DNA from: Palsa-1150 sp036490515
GTDB lineage: Bacteria; Myxococcota_A; Polyangia; Polyangiales; Polyangiaceae
DNA length: 64,000 nucleotides
Direction: 5' to 3'
NCBI GenBank assembly: GCA_036490515.1
Contig: DASXDU010000037.1
Location: forward strand, 1 to 64,000
Below the pieces are notes generated by a model. That model saw only the letters and a program-made list of their open reading frames with translations, did not search any database and was not told the origin of the DNA. Below are positions 54,127 to 62,886 of this stretch, piece after piece. How positions within the stretch are numbered: position 1 is the stretch's first letter; every line of letters begins with the position of its first letter. The translations under genes were made by a program, and so were the position numbers.

Positions 54127-56598
54127 GCGGCGCCGATGCAGTCGTATGGAGTGACATCACGCCTGCATTGGCTGCGCCGATCGCTCCGGAGAGCCATGGC
54201 TCTCCGAGCACAAAATGGCACGAAGGCGACCCGGTCACCCGGATCGCCTTCGAAGAAGCTCCACTTGTCTGCGTTGGGCGCGTCGTCGCGCGCCGTCGAT
54301 GGGTTTAGGATCGAACTCGCAAACCCGACTCGGAATCGCCGTCGAATGTGTGCACGTGGCGACGTTCCGAGCATCCTCGTAGCGGCGTGAGCGTCCTTCG
54401 TCCCGGCCCTCTTCCGTTCGCGCGGTTCGGGCTATGCGGGCAGGATGACCGGGCTATTCGCCGCGGCCTGCTTCGACCGATCCATGCTGGGTTCACTCGA
54501 TGAGCGTCTCGCCGCTTTCGCGTTCGAACCGCCCAGGCCCCGTCGTAGCTCTTCGGGGACCGCCACCTCTCGGTGCCTCGCGTGATGGACCGCCCGCGCC
54601 TCGTCGGCTGGAGCAGCCTTCACCCTGCACGTGACCAGTCTCTGACGCCCCTCGTCGTCGCCGCGAGCACCGCCACGCCGGTTCCAGGACCGGCGGGAGG
54701 CTGGCCGACACGCGTCTTGCAACGTGCGCCGAGCATTCACCCGCGTGACCGAGACCGCCTGCCCGCCGCCCCTTGCAGGGTTGCGTGCAAACGATCGGGA
54801 CGCCTTCCGTCGTGCCGCGATCGACCGGGTTACCCCGGCCGCCGATGCCACGTGCGCTCTCTGGATTGATTGCGCCCGCAGCCTCGCGCACCGTTCTCAC
54901 CTCGGAGTCGCCGCCCCGTACGTCAGTACGCCATGCGGAGAACTCCTCGGCCAGCGCCGTGTCCGCCCGAGTCGCCTTGCGGTTCCTCGTTCGTCACGAC
55001 GCGCGATGCGTCGGACCGACTTCTGCCTTCTCACGTTCCTCGTACGAGCACCCGCGCCTCGCCGGTTCCCGTTGCGTCAGGATGCTTTCGCATCTCGCGC
55101 ACGCGGGGATCATCGCCTGATTCACGTCAGTGCGATTCGCTTCGGTGGGCCGCACGTGATTTTCGTCGGGATGGGCGTTCTCTTCCCGCCTCGACGCGTG
55201 CGATCCGAACCTCTGGCATCCCTGTCGCCTCCCTCCCGTGGACCTCGCTGCTCGCGCAGCGCGATACCCCGACAGGGTCGCCGAGACCGTTTCCAGCTCG
55301 CCCGCGTGACCGATGCGGGCCGGAAAACGATCCGGGATGCCTTCCATCGTGCAAGCTCCGTTGCCCCGCAACGCCCTCTCGAGCGCCCGGCTCCGGACTT
55401 CCCCGGGGTCACGGCTTGGCCACCGTGATCCCAGCTATCGCCGCCTCGTTCACCACCGCCGGACCCCTTGCGGGATGCCGCCGGTGGCTGAGGTCCCCGT
55501 CCACGCGCCCCGCTGCCAACGGGAGACGCGCTTCTCTGGACCCAAGCGCCGCTTGCCGACTTCTGCAACCTGAAACGACGCGCGGGCACACCCTGCGAGC
55601 GCTCGTTCCTCGCACGCGAGTGGGGCTTTCGCCCCGCTACTCGCCGGCACCAACCGATGCCGGTTGCGTTGGCCGCACCACCGCGTTGCCGCGCCGGGGG
55701 CCTGCGAGCCGCTACCCACCACACGAGGGCTTTCACCATCGCGCCCCGCTTGCGCGGGAGAGCAGGTTGCGGGCCGGAGCGCTCGAGCGAAGGCGAGCCG
55801 CGCGTTCTTGGACGATATCGCGCGTGCCCTTCTCGTGGCGCTCCGGGCATCCGGGTCACCGGCTCGGGTCCGATGCGAAGCCTGGAGGACTCCGCCCGTC
55901 ACCGTTCCGGCCGAGGCCTTCCTCGGATGCCTCCCCGCGAAGGGAAACACCGTCGAGAAGGCCGGGATGCCTTTTGCCGCGTGAATACTCTTACGCGACC
56001 GGAGGATGGCTCCTCCGTGCGCGCCCGAGTCGACGCCCCTTCACGCCGCCTCCGTGGAGGCATTGCTCGGGGGACGAATCGCGCCTCTTTTCTCCCCCCA
56101 CGGTGCCTTCTTCTCTGACGAGGAAAGCACCGCGAAAGGAGTCGACGGGACGAGCCAAGGAGGGCCGAAACCCCGCTGCCTCACCCCGTCGCAGCGCCTC
56201 AAACGGCATCTACGAACGAATCCGCTCGCGGGCAGATGTGCCGCGAACTTCATGGGCCCTTTCTCGTACGAATCGAGTCGTCACGCAATACAAAAGACAT
56301 CGAAACAATGCTTTTTTTCATCCACGCATTGCCCACAGGGCTATCCACAGGTTCTCCCCTACGAAGCGAGTTTTCCCCAGCATTTCCAGCCGTTTCAATG
56401 CGGTTCCGGGCGGCGGGTGCCTGGATTGTCATGCGCGAAGCAATCATTGATTGGTGCAAACGGATGGATCTATTTGAATCAATATACGAAATGAAATGAG
56501 CGATTGAGTATCCGCGATACGGAGCACCCCGGTGTCGCCGTGGAACGCCGCATCGCCGCATCGCCGGGACGCGCCACGCACGTCGGGCTCCGCCGGAT
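54127..56598. other. Gene-poor region of about 2.4 kb
   Basis: No ORF here has the codon bias or protein-like composition of real genes. A degenerate direct repeat CGCGTGACCGA... AACGATC... GGGA.GCCTTCC.TCGTGC appears at 54752-54820 and 55304-55365, with a weaker echo (GGCCGGGATGCCTTT) at 55961. Many short GC hairpins occur (for example near 55610-55650). I recognise no RNA family or transposase. Confidence 0.6.
56270..56520. other. Low-GC patch with DnaA-box-like words
   Basis: A stretch markedly lower in GC than its surroundings, containing CTATCCACA (56341, 8 of 9 to the DnaA box TTATCCACA), TTGCCCACA (56329) and TTTTCCCCA (56371), plus T7 and AT-rich words up to 56500. A replication-origin-like or strong promoter role is possible; no dnaA or plasmid replication gene is nearby. 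Confidence 0.35.
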
Positions 56599-58326
56599 TC
56601 AGCGCGGCTTCGACGAACGACGGAAGACGATCGTGCGGCGCTTGTCCGGCGGACTGTTCGGCGGAGGAGACGCGACGAGCTTCACCGCGAGGCCCGGCTG
56701 GAGGGCGACGATCCGTGGGGTGTCCCCGAGATCCCACGCCACGCCGTCCGTGTACGGGATCACCCACGGCGCCTTCGGGAGGAGCCCCACGGCGACCATC
56801 GCATCCTCGCCCGCACGGCCGACGACACGGACACCCTCGGGGAGCTCTGTGACGCCCTCGAGCACGGTAGGTTCGAAGCCGTCCCTCGCGAGGAGTCGGG
56901 CGAGCGAGAGGAGCTCGGGGATGCGCGCGATCGCGTCGGGCTCGTGATGCGTTTCGAGCTGGGAGAGCCAGAAGGGGAGCGGTGCGCGAGCCACGGCTCC
57001 CGGAGCGTCTCCGCGGCGCCACCACGATACAGGCCCGGCAGATGCGCAGACGATGCTCCTCTCGTCGGCGAGATCGAGCCCGGGATCGCAGGCAACGACC
57101 ACCCCGGCCGGCTCGGCGGCGACGCGCGTCGCTGGCGAGCGAACCAGCGCCGTGACGTCCGTCGTCGTCGGTCCGGGTTCGGCGGGCAGCTCGGCGGTCT
57201 TCGCGCCGGCGAGGCCGCTGGCGCGAAGGACGGTGGTTGCCTCCCAAGCGAGGTCGCCGTCGCGGAGCCACGTCGCGTCCGCCGCGACGTGGATGCCCGC
57301 GAGGCCCAGGCATTCGCGCGTGCCGAGCAGACCCCCGATGCGCGCCGAGGAGGCCGCGAGGATGACCACCGGGCCCTTGCCGACCCGCCAGACGGACACG
57401 GTCTCGGGCGTACTCGAGCACCAGGCGAGGGCGCCCCTGGCGTGCGCGATGCGACGCGCTCCGCCCGCCTCGCGGACGGAGAGCTCCTCCTGCGTCTCCG
57501 ACAGCGCGACGACGCAGTCGCTTCCGGCCACGTCCACCACCGCGAAAGGCTTGGACGCCTCGATGCCCGGCAGCACGTGGACGCCGGCGCTCTTCAGCGG
57601 CGCTCGCATCGGGGCTGAATCGAGCCATGCTGCATCGCCGCCCGCGCCGTGCCACCGGTGATCGGCGATCCACCCGTCGAGCGTCGCCTCGGAGCACTCC
57701 GCGGAGACGTCGGCCCATGCTCCCGCCGCGATCGAGCTCCACGGACGCGCGAGCGGACCGCCGAGCTCGCGCGCGTCGATCCGGAGGAGCGCGAGGCCGC
57801 CCGTCTCACCTTCGACGCTGACGTGTCCCGCTTCACAGGTGCACCATCCGGCCGAGCCCGTCCCGGTGACGTCGGTCGTTCCCTGCTGCGCGTGAACCGT
57901 GCCGTTCGTTGCGACCGCGACGAAGCAGCTCCCCGCGGCTGCGTCGGCCTCGATGCGCGAGGCGGCGGACAGCTCGTTGGAAACGACCTCCTTCATGCCG
58001 TGCCCGACGAAGGGAGCCTCGGCAACGCCGAGGGCGCTGCGGATGGCGCGCGCGCGGGAGGCCACCTTCCATCCCACCACCGCCACCGCCCCGAGCGCCA
58101 CGACGATCACCCCCAGGACGATGGCGCGCCGCCTGCGCTTTCGGGAACGCGCCGCCAGCTCCCCGGCGAGGACTTCCCGGCGCTCGGCCGCGGCCGCGAG
58201 AGTCTCGCGACGTGACCGTTCGTGCTCGGGGTGACGGCCCTGGAGAACCGAGAGCGCGCGCTCGACCTCGTCGAGGTCCTTCGGCGGCGGCCCGGTGGAT
58301 TTCGGCACGCTTCCAGTGAACGGCAC
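56599..58326 (-). CDS. Single-span membrane protein with large extracytoplasmic domain, unknown
   Basis: About 575 residues if started at GTG 58326; GTG 58308 is also possible. A short cytoplasmic helix (KDLDEVERALSVLQGRHPEHERSRRETLAAAAERREVL) is followed by RKRRRR and one span (AIVLGVIVVALGAVAVVGW, ~57-76). The remaining ~490 residues look beta-rich, with scattered Trp and Cys (for example GSAGWCTCEAGHVSVEGETG, DVAGSDCVVALSETQEELSV), perhaps a propeller. No family is recognised. It diverges from the cytochrome gene, 47 bp away. Confidence 0.7.
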   Translation of the reverse strand: MPFTGSVPKSTGPPPKDLDEVERALSVLQGRHPEHERSRRETLAAAAERREVLAGELAARSRKRRRRAIVLGVIVVALGAVAVVGWKVASRARAIRSALGVAEAPFVGHGMKEVVSNELSAASRIEADAAAGSCFVAVATNGTVHAQQGTTDVTGTGSAGWCTCEAGHVSVEGETGGLALLRIDARELGGPLARPWSSIAAGAWADVSAECSEATLDGWIADHRWHGAGGDAAWLDSAPMRAPLKSAGVHVLPGIEASKPFAVVDVAGSDCVVALSETQEELSVREAGGARRIAHARGALAWCSSTPETVSVWRVGKGPVVILAASSARIGGLLGTRECLGLAGIHVAADATWLRDGDLAWEATTVLRASGLAGAKTAELPAEPGPTTTDVTALVRSPATRVAAEPAGVVVACDPGLDLADERSIVCASAGPVSWWRRGDAPGAVARAPLPFWLSQLETHHEPDAIARIPELLSLARLLARDGFEPTVLEGVTELPEGVRVVGRAGEDAMVAVGLLPKAPWVIPYTDGVAWDLGDTPRIVALQPGLAVKLVASPPPNSPPDKRRTIVFRRSSKPR

Positions 58327-58373
58327 GGAGCGGCCGGCGGCAAGTCCGCGGCGAAGGAGCGTAGAATCGGTCG

Positions 58374-60152
58374 GTGATCGGCCGCGCGACCGTGTGGAGC
58401 TTCCTCCTCGCGGTGGTGCTCGCCGCGTCGGTCGTCGCCGGGTGTGCAGGCCCCACCCCGGCCGCCGCGTCGCACCCCGCGCGCCCGGACGGCCGCCCGG
58501 GTCGGGTGAGGAGCAACGTGACCCGGGCCGACTACGCCGGGTCGTCCGCCTGCGTTCCGTGCCACTCCGACGTGGCGGCGGCATGGAGCCGCTCGCCCAT
58601 GCGGCGGATGACGCGCGACGGGGGGACGGCGGAGGTGCGCGCCCCCTTCGACGGAACGCGCTTCGTATTCAAGCGGGACGCCGTCGTGCTCGAGGCGCGG
58701 GGCGGGGACCGCTTCGTTCGAATCGAGGCCTCCGAAGACGGCGCTCCGAAGACGTACCGCGTGACCCGCGTCGTGGGCGGGCGGACGCGCGAGGACTTCG
58801 TCGGCGTGGACGCTGCCGCCGGCGGCGACGAGATGGTGCTGCCCGTCTCGTTCGTCTACGCGACGCGTGCCCTCCGCTACAAGGGCTACTCGGTCATGGT
58901 GCACGAGCGCGCGAGCCTGCGCGCAGGCCCGGTCTGGAGCCGCACGTGCATCTTCTGCCACAACACGATCCCCGAGATGGACCGCCTGCTCGGCGCGCTC
59001 GCTGGGCCTGGCGCTCACGCCTACCAGGGCGAGCAGGTGGACCGCTGGCTTCCGCGCGACCGGCGCGCCCGCGTGCAGGTATCCGATGCGGAAGCGTTCT
59101 CCGACGCGGTGGCCGAAGAGACCGCGCGGCTTCACGGCGTGCCCGCCTCCGCCGGCGACGACCCGAGGACCGTTGCGCGCCGGGGCATCGCGACGATCCG
59201 GAGCGGCTTCGACGGGGGCGCGCTCGTCGAGGAGGGTATCGGTTGCGAGGCCTGCCACGGCGGAGCGCGCGAGCACGCCCGCGATCCGCGCCTTCGCCCG
59301 AGCTTCGTCCCCGTGGCGCCTTGGCTGTCGGTGGATCTGCCGACGCCGTCCCCGGCGGAAGCCGTGAACCGCGTCTGCGCGCGGTGCCACCAGGTGCTCT
59401 TCTCGCGGTACCCCTTCACGTGGGAAGGGGGCCGCCGTGACGCCAACGCAGGGGGCAGCCACATCAACTCCGGCGAGGCGCGCGACTTCCTCCTCGGCGG
59501 GTGCTCTCGCGCGATGGCGTGCACCGCCTGCCACGACCCACACGGAGCCGACGCCCCCGCCGCCCTCGCGCGTCTGGCCACACCCGCCGGCAACGGAGTC
59601 TGTACCTCGTGTCACCGCGAGCTCGCCGATGCGGCGCGCCTTCGCGCGCACGCACATCACGACCCCGGAGGGGCGGGGGGAGCGTGCGTCGCGTGCCACA
59701 TGCCGCGCAAGAACATGGGCCTCGACGGGAAGCTCACGCGCTACCACCGTATCGGGTCGCCCACCGATCCGGCGCGCGTGCTCGGCGACCGGCCCCTCGA
59801 ATGCGCGCTCTGCCACGCCGACGCCTCGGTGGGCCGCCTCGTGGACCAGATCGAGGCGTGGTGGCCGCAGCGCTACCCCCGCCAGCGACTCGAGGAGCTC
59901 TATGGGTCGCTCGATGCGAACGTGATCCGCGCGACACTCGAGCGCGGCAAGGCGCACGAGCAGGCGGTGGCCATCGGCGTCCTGGCCGAGGCGCGCACCC
60001 CCGATGCCGCGAGGCTCATCGCCCCGCAGCTCGCGAACGAGTACCCCCTCGTTCGCGAGTGGGCGCACCGGGCTCTCGTGTCCCTCGGGGCGACCGTCGC
60101 TGCGCCCGCCTCCGTGGCGGCTCCCGCGGCCGACGAGGACCCCGAGGACTGA
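58374..60152 (+). CDS. Octaheme c-type cytochrome, lipoprotein-type signal
   Basis: 592 residues from GTG. The signal ends SVVAGC (lipobox), so it is probably anchored in the periplasm or outer surface. Eight CxxCH haem sites: CVPCH (~62), CIFCH, CEACH, CARCH, CTACH, CTSCH, CVACH and CALCH (~484). The spacing and the DPHG and HMPRKNMG segments resemble the cytochrome c554/NrfA-like superfamily. It ends with a HEAT-like helical part (DAARLIAPQLANEYPLVREWAHRALVSLG). Electron transfer or small-molecule reduction is likely; the substrate is unknown. dusB follows 41 bp later. Confidence 0.9.
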   Translation: MIGRATVWSFLLAVVLAASVVAGCAGPTPAAASHPARPDGRPGRVRSNVTRADYAGSSACVPCHSDVAAAWSRSPMRRMTRDGGTAEVRAPFDGTRFVFKRDAVVLEARGGDRFVRIEASEDGAPKTYRVTRVVGGRTREDFVGVDAAAGGDEMVLPVSFVYATRALRYKGYSVMVHERASLRAGPVWSRTCIFCHNTIPEMDRLLGALAGPGAHAYQGEQVDRWLPRDRRARVQVSDAEAFSDAVAEETARLHGVPASAGDDPRTVARRGIATIRSGFDGGALVEEGIGCEACHGGAREHARDPRLRPSFVPVAPWLSVDLPTPSPAEAVNRVCARCHQVLFSRYPFTWEGGRRDANAGGSHINSGEARDFLLGGCSRAMACTACHDPHGADAPAALARLATPAGNGVCTSCHRELADAARLRAHAHHDPGGAGGACVACHMPRKNMGLDGKLTRYHRIGSPTDPARVLGDRPLECALCHADASVGRLVDQIEAWWPQRYPRQRLEELYGSLDANVIRATLERGKAHEQAVAIGVLAEARTPDAARLIAPQLANEYPLVREWAHRALVSLGATVAAPASVAAPAADEDPED

Positions 60153-60193
60153 GCGGCCTCGCGCCGGCCGTGTGCTACACCTCCGCTCCGCCG

Positions 60194-61186
60194 ATGCCCG
60201 CCGCCGTCGACCGCATCCGTGCGCTCTACGCGCAGAAGCCCGTCGTCCTCGCCCCGATGGAGGATGTGACGGACGTGGTGTTCCGGCGGCTCGCGCGCGG
60301 TCTCGGGGCGACGGTCGCCATGACCGAGTTCGTCAACGTCGAGGGGTTGCTGCGCGGCTGCAGGAACGCTCGACGGAAGACGGAGCTCGCCGAGGACGAC
60401 ACGCTGACGGCGATCCAGATCTACGGCTCCAACCCGGAGCGGCTCGCCGAAGCGGCGCGCTACGCCGAGAGCGCCGAGCCGCTCTTCCTCGACGTGAACT
60501 GCGGGTGCTGGGTGCCGAAGATCGCCGGGCGTGGGGCCGGCGCGGGGTGGCTGCGCGACCCGGAGGCGATGGTGGCGATGGCACGCATGGTGGTCGGGAG
60601 CGTTTCGCTGCCGGTGACCGTGAAGACGCGCATCGGGCTCGGGCCCGAGTCGCACATGCCGATCGTCGACCTCGCGCGACGCCTCGAGGACGCGGGGGTC
60701 GCTGCGATCACGCTGCACTGTCGCACGGCGCAGATGGGACATTCGGGCGCGGCCGACTGGTCGTGGGCGGCGAAGGCGCGGTCCGTCGTGACCATCCCGG
60801 TCCTCGTGAACGGCGACGTCCGAAGCGCGGCGGATGCCAGGCGAGCCATCGACGAGACGGGCTGCGAGGGGGTCATGGTCGGGCGGCGAGCGATCGAGCA
60901 CCCCTGGATCTTCCGCGAAGCGCGCGCGCTGCTCGATCGCGGGGTCGAGCTGCCGCCGCCCACGCCCGTCGAACGGCTGACTCTCTGCAAGGAACACCTG
61001 ATCGCGAACGTCGCCCGGCGCGGGGAGCCCCACGGAGTGCACTGCACGCGGCGCCACCTGTCCGGATACCTGAAGGGTCTGCACGGCGCGGCGGCCCTCC
61101 GGCAGCAGCTCAACGCCTGCGACTCGCTCGAGGGCTGCCTCGGGATCCTCGACGGCGCCAGGCAGGCCCTCGATCAGGCTGCGTGA
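60194..61186 (+). CDS. dusB: tRNA-dihydrouridine synthase
   Basis: 330 residues. It reduces uridine in the D-loop of tRNA with NADPH and FMN. The TIM barrel starts VVLAPMEDVTDVVFRRLARGLG; the catalytic Cys lies in FLDVNCGCWVPKIAGRGAGAGWL. FMN contacts are in TVKTRIGLG, ITLHCRTAQMG and VLVNGDVRSAADARRAIDETGCEGVMVGRRAIEHPW. The C-terminal helical RNA-binding domain is present. Trp and Pro in NCGCWVPK replace the common PVKK, so the exact Dus subgroup is uncertain. Confidence 0.93.
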   Translation: MPAAVDRIRALYAQKPVVLAPMEDVTDVVFRRLARGLGATVAMTEFVNVEGLLRGCRNARRKTELAEDDTLTAIQIYGSNPERLAEAARYAESAEPLFLDVNCGCWVPKIAGRGAGAGWLRDPEAMVAMARMVVGSVSLPVTVKTRIGLGPESHMPIVDLARRLEDAGVAAITLHCRTAQMGHSGAADWSWAAKARSVVTIPVLVNGDVRSAADARRAIDETGCEGVMVGRRAIEHPWIFREARALLDRGVELPPPTPVERLTLCKEHLIANVARRGEPHGVHCTRRHLSGYLKGLHGAAALRQQLNACDSLEGCLGILDGARQALDQAA

Positions 61187-61205
61187 GCGGCCGGTCGCCC
61201 GCGCG

Positions 61206-62210
61206 TCACCACGTCACGTCCTGATCCTCGGTCACCCCGAGAGCACGCTCGATCGCGACCTCGCCTTGCCGCGGAACGGTCAGCGTCCCTGACCACGCTC
61301 CGCAGGGCTGCACGAACCGTGACCCGGCGAGGAGGAGCTCGCGGCGCTCGGCGTGGACCGCGCCCGGCGTCAGGATCGCGCGCACCGCCCCATCCGCGGA
61401 CGACACGCCCCACGGGTCCTCCGGTCGAGCGCGATCGAAGGAGAAGCGTCCTTCGCCGAGGGCGACGAGCTCGGTGCCGATCCACGCCGCACACTCGGCC
61501 TCGCCGACGAACCCCTCGACGAGGTTCATCGCGAAGGGCACGCCTCCCGCGAGCCGTCCCAGCGCGAAGCCCCAGCGCCAGGTGGTGCGCCGCGCGAGCA
61601 TCCCGCTCGTGAAGTCGTAGCCCGCCACACCGCGGTCGAGAGGAATCGTCCTGCCGTCGACGCGCAGGTCGCCCCGCACTGCGAGGAGGGCACGTTTCTC
61701 GGTCGCGTCGAAGCGTCCGGGGGCGACCTCGGCGATCGCGCCGATCGCCGGCGGCGCTGGTCTCGCGTCGAGGGAGGCGTTGAGCGAGAGGCCCCGGGTC
61801 TCGACGTGCACGCCGTAGTAGGGCTCTCTCCGTGCCCGCTCGACGAGGATGGATACTCCGCGGCCGCGAAAGGCGGCGTAGCACCCTTCGCCACCGGTAT
61901 CGCCGACCGTGGCGGCGAACGGCGGCGAGAGCCAGGAGCGTCGGAACAGCATGGACCGCGCCGTTCCGTCGTAGGCGTACACGAACGCGTTCGACGCGTA
62001 GCCGAAGCGCGCCACGGCGAGCGCAACATAGACGTCGTCGGTCGCCAGCGCGGTGTAGAGCCACTTCTTGTGCCTCGCGAGGCGCGCCGCCCCTCCGAGC
62101 CCGAGCGGCGACCAGTCCACCGGCGGGAGGCCGCCCGCGTACGAGCCGATGCGCGGGCGCGCCGACGATGGATCGACGACGGACTCGGGGGTGGCGGACA
62201 GCTCGCGCAC
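61206..62210 (-). CDS. DUF2804 family protein
   Basis: 334 residues from GTG 62210; no strong ribosome site. DUF2804 features: ARHKKWLYTALATDDVYVALAVARFGYASNAFVYAYD near the N-terminus, then TTWRWGFALGRLAGGVPFAMNLVEGF, and the end GTLTVPRQGEVAIERALGVTEDQDVTW. These proteins are related to lipocalin-like AttH/DUF2804 beta-barrels, possibly lipid- or polyketide-modifying; function is unproven. It is convergent with dusB (19-bp gap) and divergent from the lipoprotein at 62240. Confidence 0.85.
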   Translation of the reverse strand: MRELSATPESVVDPSSARPRIGSYAGGLPPVDWSPLGLGGAARLARHKKWLYTALATDDVYVALAVARFGYASNAFVYAYDGTARSMLFRRSWLSPPFAATVGDTGGEGCYAAFRGRGVSILVERARREPYYGVHVETRGLSLNASLDARPAPPAIGAIAEVAPGRFDATEKRALLAVRGDLRVDGRTIPLDRGVAGYDFTSGMLARRTTWRWGFALGRLAGGVPFAMNLVEGFVGEAECAAWIGTELVALGEGRFSFDRARPEDPWGVSSADGAVRAILTPGAVHAERRELLLAGSRFVQPCGAWSGTLTVPRQGEVAIERALGVTEDQDVTW

Positions 62211-62239
62211 GATGGCGATTAGAGTAGGCTCTGGCGCCG

Positions 62240-62872
62240 ATGCGACGCACCCTCTTCCTCATCGCGCTCGCGGCATGCGCGTGTTCGCGCTCTCCAGCGG
62301 AGCCCGGCGGCGGCTCCCAGCAGTCGCCGTCGGTCGCTTCCTCCACGTCTTCTGCTCCAGCGGCGGCCACGACGCCGGGGCACCTCGGTCGGCCGCCGCC
62401 CCCCCCGCCCCCTCCGAAGCCGGACATCGCCTGGGATGCGCCCCATCGGTGGGAGTCGCGGATCCCGTCCACGCCCATGCGCACCGCGGAGTGGCGAGTT
62501 CCGCGCGTCGCGCCGGACCGCGAAGACGGTGAGTGCTTCGTCATCACGTTCGGCAAAGGGCAGGGCGGCTCGGTGGACGACAACGTGAACCGGTGGGTCC
62601 AGCAGCTGAAGCCCACCACGTCCACGCTCGATCGCACTACGCGGACCGTGCACGGGATGACGATCACCCGCGTCGAGATCGCCGGCACCTACACCGCCAT
62701 GGCGATGCCTCCCATGCCGGCAAGCGCGCCGCGTCCCGGCTACCGGCTCGTAGGCGAGATCGTCGAGACGCCAACCGGGACGTGGTTCTTCAAGCTCACG
62801 GGCCCCGATGCGACGGCGAAGGCGGCCGGCAAGGAGCTCGACGCGCTCGTCGACTCGATCCGCCCGAGCTGA
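62240..62872 (+). CDS. Proline-rich lipoprotein, hypothetical
   Basis: 210 residues. The signal is short, ending LAACAC (lipobox, Cys ~13 or 15). A Ser/Ala/Pro linker with eight consecutive Pro covers ~17-60. The folded domain is ~130 residues (WDAPHRWESRIPSTPMRTAEWRVPRV, ECFVITFGKGQGGSVDDNVNRWVQQL, GTWFFKLTGPDATAKAAGKELDALVDSI). This domain recurs in planctomycete and myxobacterial lipoproteins; role unknown. It is convergent with the cardiolipin synthase gene. Confidence 0.8.
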   Translation: MRRTLFLIALAACACSRSPAEPGGGSQQSPSVASSTSSAPAAATTPGHLGRPPPPPPPPKPDIAWDAPHRWESRIPSTPMRTAEWRVPRVAPDREDGECFVITFGKGQGGSVDDNVNRWVQQLKPTTSTLDRTTRTVHGMTITRVEIAGTYTAMAMPPMPASAPRPGYRLVGEIVETPTGTWFFKLTGPDATAKAAGKELDALVDSIRPS

Positions 62873-62886
62873 CCCTCGCCACGCTC

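Noticed and set aside
54870..56450. 526-residue plus-strand ORF in the gene desert
   Set aside because: Composition is Arg/Pro/Ser-rich, third positions are not G/C-biased and no family pattern is visible.
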